The position numbers were made by a program, and so were the translations under genes. From Caldimicrobium sp. (GTDB taxonomy: Bacteria > Desulfobacterota > Thermodesulfobacteria > Thermodesulfobacteriales > Thermodesulfobacteriaceae), in NCBI GenBank assembly GCA_025059715.1, contig JANXCE010000023.1, positions 1-37,576 on the forward strand: DNA of 37,576 bases, written 5' to 3'. The notes beneath the pieces are model-generated. The model ran no database searches. It saw only the letters and a list, made by a program, of their open reading frames with translations, and was not told the DNA's origin. Positions 16,284-23,515 of the stretch are shown one piece after another. Each line of letters opens with the position of its first letter. Positions within the stretch are counted from its first letter, which is position 1.

Positions 16284-16938
16284 GGTCATTTTATTTGAAC
16301 ACTGGCTCATAGCCCTATCTGGTATCATGCTGATCTTTACAGGCTTAGGTTGTCTTCCCCTTTTTAAAAGATATTATATAACAGAACTACCTGGTTTAAA
16401 ATGGACCGCGGATTTCTATCTTTTAACAAAACTTCATTACATCTTTGCGATTTTCTTTACCTTTGGTGTCTTTTTTCATATCACCTACCATTTGATAAGA
16501 AGAGATTTTGGCCTTCTGCCAAGGAAGGGAGATTTTGTTAACTCCATAAAGGCAATCTTAGCTTCCTTTGGGTTGACGAAGCATCCACCTGCTGATAAAT
16601 GGCTTCCAGAACAAAGATATGCCTATGTAGGAATAGCTGGCGTTACCTCGATATTAGTAATAACTGGAATTCTTAAGGTTTTGAAGAACTTAGAGTGGAT
16701 AGTTTATCCACCTAAGGTAGAGTCAGTTGTTAATCTTTTACATACTATCTTTGGGGGTCTTTTCATTCTGCTGTTCCTCGTTCATCTTTTCTTTGTCCTC
16801 GGGGTAAAGGCCAACTGGCCACTCCTAAAGGCTATGTTCACCGGTAAAGTGGAGGAAGAGTATGTGAGGGAACGCCATTCATTGTGGTTGAGAAAGTTAA
16901 AGAAAAGGAATAATTTGGATACGAGATCAAAAAATTGA
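16258..16938 (+). CDS. Diheme cytochrome b, formate-dehydrogenase-gamma-like
   Basis: This 226-residue membrane protein has four predicted helices (about 16-34, 56-80, 122-142, 158-182). Histidines H15, H60, H74, H78, H162 and H176 are placed as in FdnI-type cytochromes that carry two haems b and pass electrons to or from quinone. FEHWLIALSGIMLIFTG is the typical N-terminal helix and LHTIFGGLFILLFLVH the last. GGAGGAAAAAC precedes the ATG at 16258, within the end of the iron-sulfur gene. Together they form an electron-transfer pair between quinone pool and periplasm whose catalytic partner must be encoded elsewhere. Confidence 0.85.
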   Translation: MGKIKRYSKVILFEHWLIALSGIMLIFTGLGCLPLFKRYYITELPGLKWTADFYLLTKLHYIFAIFFTFGVFFHITYHLIRRDFGLLPRKGDFVNSIKAILASFGLTKHPPADKWLPEQRYAYVGIAGVTSILVITGILKVLKNLEWIVYPPKVESVVNLLHTIFGGLFILLFLVHLFFVLGVKANWPLLKAMFTGKVEEEYVRERHSLWLRKLKKRNNLDTRSKN

Positions 16939-16947
16939 AATCATTTT

Positions 16948-17035
16948 GTTACCTTTTCTTTCCATATCATAAAAATTTAGTTACTTCTCGGTAACAAAAT
17001 CCTCTATAGTCCACTGATTAATTTCGGCATATAAT
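16948..17035 (+). promoter_or_regulatory. Two-part operator and promoter of the Usp/transporter unit (site B)
   Basis: GTTACC at 16948-16953 is followed exactly 32 bp later by GTTAC-N6-GTAAC (16980-16995). Possible -10 boxes are TATAGT at 17005-17010 (18 bp after TTACTT) and TATAAT at 17030-17035. The arrangement copies site A upstream of the iron-sulfur gene. Confidence 0.5.
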
Positions 17036-17077
17036 TTGATTTATTATTGGGTAAATAATTAAATAAGGAGGTGGGGC

Positions 17078-17497
17078 ATGAGTAAGGTATTAGCCTGTGT
17101 TGACGGTTCAGAGATATCAGATCGGGTTTTGGCTAAAGCAGTAGATAGGGTTAAAAGTGAGGGTGGAGAGTTAGTAGTTTTATATGTAGTTGAAGACTTT
17201 TGTCCTGTGGGCTTGACTGAAATTGATTGTGATATGGTTAGAGATTTTATGAGGAAAGAGGCAAAGGTTATTATTGATCAAGCTTTGGAAAAAGTCAGAG
17301 CCATGGGTGTAGAGGCTAAAGGTGTTATCAGAGAAGGCAGGCCGGCGGATGAAATTGTAGCCTTTGCAAAGGATGAGGGAATTGATGAGATTTTTATTGG
17401 ATCTCATGGTAGACACGGGGCTAAGAAAGTGCTTTTAGGAAGTGTTTCTTCCAGAGTAGTAGAGTATGCTGCTTGTCCTGTAACAGTAATCAAATAA
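17078..17497 (+). CDS. Universal stress protein, UspA family, ATP-binding type
   Basis: This single-domain Usp of 139 residues starts KVLACVDGSE (nucleotide-binding first strand) and has the ATP motif G-2x-G-9x-G-S as GSHGRHGAKKVLLGS near the C-terminus, ending ACPVTVIK. Such proteins bind ATP and act in stress or energy-state signalling. A strong AAGGAGGTGG ribosome site precedes the ATG. It is the first gene after site B and is followed within 16 bp by the small membrane peptide and then the YeiH-like transporter, so it may sense or regulate that transporter. Confidence 0.9.
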   Translation: MSKVLACVDGSEISDRVLAKAVDRVKSEGGELVVLYVVEDFCPVGLTEIDCDMVRDFMRKEAKVIIDQALEKVRAMGVEAKGVIREGRPADEIVAFAKDEGIDEIFIGSHGRHGAKKVLLGSVSSRVVEYAACPVTVIK

Positions 17498-17513
17498 CAA
17501 GGGGGGTGATAAT

Positions 17514-17687
17514 ATGCAAGAAGAGGCAAAAGCAAAGGAACTTGAAGAAAGAGCGGAGAAAACCTTTTCCGCAGAAAGAAGAGAGGACTATGCAGTTCTC
17601 ATAGTTGCTGCTATTGTGGTAATCTTGGTTATGTTAGGTATCATTGATAAAAAGGTTATTTCTGCTATTTATTTACTTAAATATTAA
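17514..17687 (+). CDS. 57-residue single-span membrane peptide, unknown function
   Basis: This short gene has ATG at 17514 preceded by GGGGGGTGAT and stops at 17685-17687. Residues 1-26 are charged and helical (EEAKAKELEERAEKTFSAE), residues 27-44 form one membrane helix (AVLIVAAIVVILVMLGII), then a short basic tail ends in IYLLKY. It fits between the Usp and the YeiH-type transporter with 16 and 24 bp gaps and its own ribosome site, so it is probably real and co-expressed. I do not recognise the family. A small accessory subunit or regulator of the transporter is a guess from position. Confidence 0.75.
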   Translation: MQEEAKAKELEERAEKTFSAERREDYAVLIVAAIVVILVMLGIIDKKVISAIYLLKY

Positions 17688-17711
17688 AAAATTTTGTTAG
17701 GAGGTGGAATT

Positions 17712-19034
17712 ATGGGAGTAGGTGTTGATTTAACTGATGTAAGACAATGGCCAAGGATGTTACCAGGATTACTTGTATGCATACTTTTTGCCTGGCTTGT
17801 TCTCCAATATGATAAATATGTTATTGGAGATCTACATAGAGGGTATAGAGAGGCTTCAAGGGTTTTAAAACCTATTAAAGAGGGTAAGGAACCTTTATCT
17901 TATGAGGATTATGTTAAAGAACGTCAAGAATCCTACAAAAAGGCTATGGAAAAGTATCAAGCAGGTCTTGAGAAAAAGAAACCTTCTAAACCCTTCATTT
18001 TAAAGAAGGAGGATTACGAGTATATAGTTCAAAATAAGGCCATACCCGGGAAATTTACCTTTGGTGAGAGAATGAACCAGTTTCAAATAACCTATGTGGC
18101 GGTGCTTCTTCTTGGAGGTATGTTAATTAGAAATACAATCGGAGTTCCAGGTGTTCTTCAGCCAGGCACGGTTGCAGCGCGACCTTTCATAAAACCTGGT
18201 ATTATTATATTGGGCGCTTATTATATGTGGTCGGATGTTTTAAGAGTTGGTCTAATAGGCTTTGTTTTAGTAGTTATATTTGTCTTAGGAGCCAACATAG
18301 TTATATCAATATGGGGTAAAAGAGCTAAGGCTGATGACGGTCTTATGGGGCTTATGGGAGCAGGAGTTGGTGTCTGTGGTGTCTCTGCAGCAGTCGCGGT
18401 AGCACCAGTAGTTAATGCCAAACCCAGAGACTTCTTCTATGCTATAGGGACCATCTTGCTCTTTGGAACCTTAGCGCTTTTTACCTTTCCCTATATTGGT
18501 AAATTGTTAAATCTTCATCAAGCGGTATACGGTGCCTGGGTGGGCACAGCTATTCTTAATACCGCTCAATTGGTAGCAGCAGCAACTTGGTATGGACATG
18601 AGGCTTTACTTACCGCTAATGTTGTAAATATTGTTCGCATAGGATTCATTCCTATCGTTGTTTTGTGGGCTATTTACTACTATGTGGTAAGGCCTGCTCG
18701 TCAAGCTGGCGATGTTACACAGCGGATTAACACTTGGCAGGTTATAAAGGAAAAATTCCCTATTTTTATCATAGGCTTTTTCATCATGGTTACCCTGAAC
18801 GAACTCAAATTTTTCTCTCCAGAAGTAAGAGATCTCCTGGGAAGAGATATAGTGAAGATTTTTATGGCTATTGGTTTTGCAGGTGTGGGACTAAACATTG
18901 CCTTTGATGATCTTAGAAAGGCGGGTGGGACAGCCTTTGTGATCGGTTTTGTTGCGGCAACAGTTAAAGCCATTTTAGCACTTCTCTTTATAATGGCTCT
19001 TGGACCAGAGCCCTTCATTATTAAAGAAAAATAG
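17712..19034 (+). CDS. YeiH-type putative sulfate/sulfite exporter family membrane protein with extra hydrophilic region
   Basis: The start is the ATG at 17712, with GGAGGTGG before it; a TTG 18 bp upstream would put that ribosome site inside the gene. The 440-residue protein has about ten membrane helices and the YeiH/Cons_hypoth698 core: LMGAGVGVCGVSAAVAVAPV, TFPYIGKLLNLHQAVYGAWVG, ILNTAQLVAAATWYG and a C-terminal GVGLNIAFDDLRKAGG. Between helix 1 (about 14-33) and helix 2 (about 130-147) lies about 95 residues of charged, Lys/Glu/Tyr-rich sequence that the short bacterial YeiH lacks. The substrate is unproven; export of sulfur oxyanions has been suggested for relatives. Confidence 0.8.
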   Translation: MGVGVDLTDVRQWPRMLPGLLVCILFAWLVLQYDKYVIGDLHRGYREASRVLKPIKEGKEPLSYEDYVKERQESYKKAMEKYQAGLEKKKPSKPFILKKEDYEYIVQNKAIPGKFTFGERMNQFQITYVAVLLLGGMLIRNTIGVPGVLQPGTVAARPFIKPGIIILGAYYMWSDVLRVGLIGFVLVVIFVLGANIVISIWGKRAKADDGLMGLMGAGVGVCGVSAAVAVAPVVNAKPRDFFYAIGTILLFGTLALFTFPYIGKLLNLHQAVYGAWVGTAILNTAQLVAAATWYGHEALLTANVVNIVRIGFIPIVVLWAIYYYVVRPARQAGDVTQRINTWQVIKEKFPIFIIGFFIMVTLNELKFFSPEVRDLLGRDIVKIFMAIGFAGVGLNIAFDDLRKAGGTAFVIGFVAATVKAILALLFIMALGPEPFIIKEK

Positions 19035-19045
19035 GTGAATTAAAG

Positions 19046-19066
19046 GGGGGCTTAGGCCCCCTCTTT
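19046..19066 (+). terminator. GC-rich hairpin between transporter and second Usp gene
   Basis: GGGGGC-TTAG-GCCCCC (19046-19061) is a perfect 6-bp stem with a tetraloop, followed by TCTTT. It lies 12 bp after the transporter stop and ends 8 bp before the next ATG. It could be a partial terminator or attenuator, or a processing/stability element. It also holds the only G-rich stretch that could serve as ribosome site for the next gene. Confidence 0.55.
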
Positions 19067-19068
19067 AA

Positions 19069-19542
19069 ATGGAAAACACTCTCAAAAAAATACTTCTTTG
19101 TGTTGATACCGAGAGTCACAATCTCAGAGCTCAAGAATTAGCTTTAAGCTTAGCTGAAAAATTTCAAGCCAAACTTGTTTGTCTCTACGTGGTTGATGCT
19201 TACCCTAAACATTTCACTAACGAAATCTATGCTATTAATAGAGAAGAGTGTAGAAGATACTTAGACGAAAGTTTGACGCGCGAAGGTTTACAGATTTTAG
19301 AGAATCTGAAGATGCTTGCACTTAGAAAAGGGATACCTATAGAAATCAAGCTCCGTTATGGTTTACCTAAAGAGGAAATTTTAAAGGAACTTAAAGCGGA
19401 TAACTATGATCTCTTGATTATGGGTAAAAAGAAATATAAAGGATATTTAGATAGGATAAGATCCTTCAATTTGCCAAAGAGGCTCTTTGAGGATATTTCC
19501 ATCCCGGTCCTTTTTGCGGTTTCAGAGGAATATGGAAAATAG
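19069..19542 (+). CDS. Universal stress protein family, without the ATP-binding motif
   Basis: The 157-residue Usp fold begins LKKILLCVDTESHNLRAQELALSLA and ends ISIPVLFAVSEE. The C-terminal loop reads GKKKYKGYLDRIRSFNLPKRL and lacks G-2x-G-9x-G-S, so it probably does not bind ATP, unlike the other two Usps here. No separate Shine-Dalgarno is seen; the GC-rich hairpin sits just upstream. Its last codons overlap the start of the next gene (ATG 19532). A protein-protein or ligand-binding role in the transporter module is inferred. Confidence 0.78.
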   Translation: MENTLKKILLCVDTESHNLRAQELALSLAEKFQAKLVCLYVVDAYPKHFTNEIYAINREECRRYLDESLTREGLQILENLKMLALRKGIPIEIKLRYGLPKEEILKELKADNYDLLIMGKKKYKGYLDRIRSFNLPKRLFEDISIPVLFAVSEEYGK

Positions 19543-20095
19543 AATTGCTTTTACAGTGCCCGTTAGTCTAAAGTCTCTTTCTCAAGTTTTGAGCAATTTG
19601 GAACTCCTTTTTAGATTAAACATTCAGTGGCATCTTAAGGCTCATAATTTTAAGATTCCATTGAGCATGACAGATAGTTATCACTGCACTTTATATTTGG
19701 AGAGAGTTGATCGGCTTATTGATTATGAGGTAAAGATTGATTATTCCTCTGACTTTTCTCATCTAATGATAACCTTAGAAGGGGATTTGCCTCGTAAGTT
19801 TCAGTTTCGTTTACTGGAAAGGGATGGAGGTAGCTACATAGAGTTGGAAGAAATTAGAAATAATCTAACAAAAGAAGAAATTATGGAATTAAATCTTTGG
19901 TTAAAAAGTATCATTAACTATGCCATGATCCTTGAAAGTTCCAAAACAGTTACAAAGGCTTGGAAGTTCTTTCTCGATAAAGTTTATCTAAAGCTTAGTC
20001 CTACAGGTAGGAGAATTGTCTTCTTAGTGGTGATTTCAGAGATCTTTGCTTTACTTTTTTTTATTTTACTCCTCCTCTATTTTTTGATTTTTTAA
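19532..20095 (+). CDS. C-terminally membrane-anchored protein, possibly SRPBCC-like
   Basis: The start is the ATG at 19532 with AGAGGAAT before it; an in-frame start at 19487 would lie deep in the Usp gene. The 187-residue product begins IAFTVPVSLKSLSQVLSNLE, with a strand-helix opening and alternating polar/hydrophobic strands (YHCTLYLERV, LIDYEVKIDYS, SYIELEEIRNN) that suggest a START/SRPBCC-like ligand-binding fold, then a long helix (KEEIMELNLWLKSIINYAM). The last 25 residues are one membrane helix (IVFLVVISEIFALLFFILLL). Family not recognised with certainty. Last gene of the plus-strand unit, convergent with the response regulator. Confidence 0.6.
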   Translation: MENRIAFTVPVSLKSLSQVLSNLELLFRLNIQWHLKAHNFKIPLSMTDSYHCTLYLERVDRLIDYEVKIDYSSDFSHLMITLEGDLPRKFQFRLLERDGGSYIELEEIRNNLTKEEIMELNLWLKSIINYAMILESSKTVTKAWKFFLDKVYLKLSPTGRRIVFLVVISEIFALLFFILLLLYFLIF

Positions 20096-20131
20096 TTTGG
20101 TTTTTTAATCTCTACCAATGAAAGTGATAAC

Positions 20132-21493
20132 TTAATTTTTTGTTAATTTAATATCAAATTTTTTTATTTTTTGCCAAAGGGTTTTTCTGGATATACCTAA
20201 TTTCTTGGCAGCTTCAGATTTCTTTCCTTTACAGTCCTCCAAAGTTTTCAAGATAAGTTCCTTTTCTATTAATTCTTTACATCTATAATAATTTATCTCT
20301 GATTGACTGCCTTCTTTATCTATCCAGAGCTCCTCTGGTAAATCCCTTAGAGTTATAATGTTATCCTTTGATAGTAAAAGTGCACGCTCCAAGAGATGTT
20401 TTAATTCTCTGACATTGCCAGGATAATTATAGTTCAGTAAGGCAAGGTAAGCCTCCTTTGAAATTTCGGGTATTTTCTTTTGGTATTTTTCAGAAAAGGT
20501 CTGTAAGAAATATTTTATGAGATGGGGAAGGTCCTCTTTACGCTCTCTTAGAGGGGGCATTTTAATCGGAATAACATTAATTCTATAATAGAGATCATCT
20601 CTAAATTTTCCCTCTTCAACTAATTTTTTTAGATCTCTGCTTGTAGAAAATATATATCGAACATTTACTTTAACCTCTCTTTTGGAACCCAATGGATAGA
20701 AGCTGTTAGTTTCGAGCACTCTTAAGAGTTTTGGTTGGATACTAAGGGGAAGATCTCCTATTTCATCTAATAAAATAGTTCCTGTATGGGCTAATTCTAA
20801 CTTACCTTTCTTTGATTCAAGGGCACCAGTGAAGGAACCTTTTTCAAAACCAAAAAGTTCCGCTTCAAAGAGTGTTTCTGGTATGGCGGTGCAATTAAGT
20901 TTTATATAGGGATGGTCTCTTCTGTTGGATAATTGGACAATTAGGTCCGCTATAACCTCTTTTCCTGTTCCAGATTCTCCATAGATTAGAACAGGGACGT
21001 CCCTTTCTGCTACTAATTCAACTTTTTGTAATACCTCCTTTATGGCTTTGCTTTCACCAATTAAATCTTTTACTAAATAGCTCTTAGGAAGGATTTCCTT
21101 TAGGGTTTTCAACTCTTTTTCTAAATCTCTGTATTTCAAGAATTTTTCTATGGTGATTAATAATTCTTCTTCTTGAAAGGGTTTGGAAAGATAATCAAAA
21201 GCCCCTTCTTTTATGGCTCGAACTGCTGATTTGACCTCTGCATAAGCGGTAATTATTATGATTCCTGTGTCCGGTGAAATTCTTTTGATTTCCTGCATCA
21301 GTTCGAGGCCATTCATATCTGGAAGTCTTACATCTACCAGAGCAAGATCAAAGGGCTCTTGTTGTAATAAATTGAGAGCCCTTTGACCTGACTCACAGGT
21401 TTTTACTTCAAAGCCCTGGGATGTCAGTATGCTCTGAAGAGCGGTTCGAAGGATTATTTCATCATCAACTACCAGAATATGGGCCTTTCTCAT
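20132..21493 (-). CDS. NtrC-family sigma-54-dependent response regulator
   Basis: The receiver domain (ILVVDDEIILRTAL, phospho-acceptor in LALVDVRLPDMNG, conserved Lys in DYLSKPF) is followed by an AAA+ domain with Walker A GESGTGKEV, the sigma-54 contact loop as GSFTGA (usually GAFTGA), Walker B TILLDEIGDLP and R-finger regions, then a Fis-type helix-turn-helix (KKSEAAKKLGISRKTLWQKIKKF). At 453 residues it is a full-length activator of sigma-54 promoters. It lies 9 bp after the sensor kinase, its likely partner. No convincing -24/-12 promoter was found in this window, so targets may be elsewhere. Confidence 0.93.
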   Translation of the reverse strand: MRKAHILVVDDEIILRTALQSILTSQGFEVKTCESGQRALNLLQQEPFDLALVDVRLPDMNGLELMQEIKRISPDTGIIIITAYAEVKSAVRAIKEGAFDYLSKPFQEEELLITIEKFLKYRDLEKELKTLKEILPKSYLVKDLIGESKAIKEVLQKVELVAERDVPVLIYGESGTGKEVIADLIVQLSNRRDHPYIKLNCTAIPETLFEAELFGFEKGSFTGALESKKGKLELAHTGTILLDEIGDLPLSIQPKLLRVLETNSFYPLGSKREVKVNVRYIFSTSRDLKKLVEEGKFRDDLYYRINVIPIKMPPLRERKEDLPHLIKYFLQTFSEKYQKKIPEISKEAYLALLNYNYPGNVRELKHLLERALLLSKDNIITLRDLPEELWIDKEGSQSEINYYRCKELIEKELILKTLEDCKGKKSEAAKKLGISRKTLWQKIKKFDIKLTKN

Positions 21494-21502
21494 GGGTTTT
21501 CT

Positions 21503-23386
21503 CTAATTGTTAGAAAGGGGAAATTCTATAACAAACTTAGCACCTTTGTCGGATTTATCAAGATAAATCCTTCCACCGTGTTTTTCTACTATAGCTAAGC
21601 TCACTGAAAGTCCTAACCCAGTGCCCTTGTCTGGTCCTTTGGTAGTAAAGAAAGGATCAAAAATTCGATTAGCAATATTTTCAGGTATTCCCGGTCCATT
21701 ATCTTGAAAGGAGATGCAAACCTTATTGTCCCTTATGTAGGTATCTATTATTAAAACTTTTTCAGAAGTATTTTCCATTGCCTGAATGGCATTTAGTATA
21801 ATATTTAGAAAAACTTGTTCAATTTTGTCTTTATCAAGAAAAATTTCGGGTATATGATCATTTTGATTAAATATAACTTTTACTTTTTCCTTTTCTAATA
21901 AATGACTACTTAGGTTTAAAAGATTCTTAATTATCTCATTGATGGAGATTCGTTGGGGTTTTAGATCAGAGGTTCTTGCGAAGTTGAGCAAATCCTTTAT
22001 GAGCATTTGAATTTTATTGAGTCCCTGTTGAATTAGCTCAAAGTAATTTTGTCGTTCTTGGGGGTTAAGTTGCTCCCTCTTTAACTGATTAAGCAATAGA
22101 ATAATACCTGAGAGGGGATTGTTGATCTCATGGGCAAGACCTGCGGAAAGTTGTCCAATGGCTGCTAATTTTTCGGTCATTATAAGGCGCTCCTCCATCA
22201 TTTTTTTCTCCGTTATGTCCTCAAGAATTTGCACCACTTTGATTACCTCTCCCTTATTGTCAAATACTGGATACAGAGAAAGAAGATAGGTTCTTCCATC
22301 TTCTTCGACCTCGATTTTAAGATTTTCCTTTTTAATAAATACTTGATGAATAAACTCTATATTACACTTTTTATAAGGGCTTCCTTTATAGGCATGATTT
22401 GCTATTTCAACCTCACAACAACTGTTAATAAGCGCAATAGGATGGGTTATACTCTCAAAAAGTGTTTCCAGAGTTTTAAAGTTTTCATAAAGGGTCCTTT
22501 GAGTATAATCTAAGTGTGAGGATAGTTTATTAAAGGATTCAAATAATTCACCAATTTCATCTTCAGAGACTACTGGTAAAAAGGTTTTAAGGGATATTTT
22601 TCCTTCCCTCAAGTCTTTAAAGTGAGAATTAAGTAGTTTTAAGGGTTTGACAATTATACTGTAAAGAAGACCCTCCAACACAAACAAGAGTATGATGGCT
22701 GAAAAGACGCTAATTAAAAACAGACCGATCACCAAGGCCCTAACTTCGTTTAGGGCCTCTTTTACTGGATATTTCACTAACTCAATTCCTATAATATCTC
22801 CTTCCTTCCAGGGAAAATCCTTTTTTAGTTCGTAATACTTTAAAAGGGCTTTAGGCATTCTCCTAAGACTTCCGTGGCAGAGGAGGCAATCCCTTTGCGT
22901 GAAGATTGGTTTTGCAATAATTAAGAATTCATCCTCTTCAGTTTTAATTAGGCCTTTCCATAGTGAAGTATCTTCCTTGAACTTTGCCAAAAGTTCATAG
23001 TGCACTGACTTAAACTTGTTTTCAGGATTAATTGGTATGGGAGAGACCCTTTCATAAGTGACTTGAGGAAAAGTTTCTTTAAAGTATTCCATAACAATCT
23101 TTCTCACATGAGTGGTAGACATAGCTTCTCTAACGAATTTATCTTTAAGCCCTAATTCTTCAAAGATGTCTATAATGGTAGGTCTGAGATTATACATAAC
23201 ATACTTTCCCAGGGCATCCATTTGTGCAAATATAATGGTCATTTTTTCATAGGAGTTGGAAAGAACTCTCTCTCTCAAGTGAAAATAGAAAGCTAAAGAA
23301 AGCAAGCCAGAAAATAGAATGAGAATTAATAATAAAAGTATAAAAATTTTTGAGGAAAGTGGTGTTTTTCGAAGAAGGGTTTTCAT
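21503..23386 (-). CDS. Membrane histidine kinase with CxxCH haem-type sensor domain
   Basis: Domain order of this 627-residue kinase: membrane helix about 13-36; extracytoplasmic domain about 40-215 of the DUF3365/Tll0287-like type, with CLLCH at 167-171, a covalent c-type haem site; second helix about 217-241; HAMP linker about 243-295; PAS-like domain about 310-395; HisKA with LSAGLAHEINNPLSG; HATPase with NAIQAMENT, DNGPGIPE, FDPFFTTK and GTGLGLS. The sensor probably reads redox state or a haem ligand (O2, NO, sulfur species) outside the membrane. The regulator gene follows 9 bp later. There is no clear ribosome site before the ATG at 23386. Confidence 0.9.
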   Translation of the reverse strand: MKTLLRKTPLSSKIFILLLLILILFSGLLSLAFYFHLRERVLSNSYEKMTIIFAQMDALGKYVMYNLRPTIIDIFEELGLKDKFVREAMSTTHVRKIVMEYFKETFPQVTYERVSPIPINPENKFKSVHYELLAKFKEDTSLWKGLIKTEEDEFLIIAKPIFTQRDCLLCHGSLRRMPKALLKYYELKKDFPWKEGDIIGIELVKYPVKEALNEVRALVIGLFLISVFSAIILLFVLEGLLYSIIVKPLKLLNSHFKDLREGKISLKTFLPVVSEDEIGELFESFNKLSSHLDYTQRTLYENFKTLETLFESITHPIALINSCCEVEIANHAYKGSPYKKCNIEFIHQVFIKKENLKIEVEEDGRTYLLSLYPVFDNKGEVIKVVQILEDITEKKMMEERLIMTEKLAAIGQLSAGLAHEINNPLSGIILLLNQLKREQLNPQERQNYFELIQQGLNKIQMLIKDLLNFARTSDLKPQRISINEIIKNLLNLSSHLLEKEKVKVIFNQNDHIPEIFLDKDKIEQVFLNIILNAIQAMENTSEKVLIIDTYIRDNKVCISFQDNGPGIPENIANRIFDPFFTTKGPDKGTGLGLSVSLAIVEKHGGRIYLDKSDKGAKFVIEFPLSNN

Positions 23387-23515
23387 CTGAAATTAAAATT
23401 AAACCTTTTTAATTAGTTCTCAAGGGTTTATTAGGGCCAATTACCGCTTGCAATTTTTTATTTTGGTATTTTATTATTTAATAATTTTATTAATCACAAA
23501 TAGGAGGTAAAACTC

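Noticed and set aside
17694-17711. Upstream TTG start for the YeiH-like gene
   Set aside because: It would place the GGAGGTGG ribosome site inside the coding sequence; the ATG at 17712 is the natural start.
23387-23515. Possible sigma-54 promoter (GGGCCAATTACCGCTTGCA) in the kinase/DAHP-synthase-like intergenic region
   Set aside because: The GG and GC elements are 13 rather than 10 bp apart and do not fit in either orientation.
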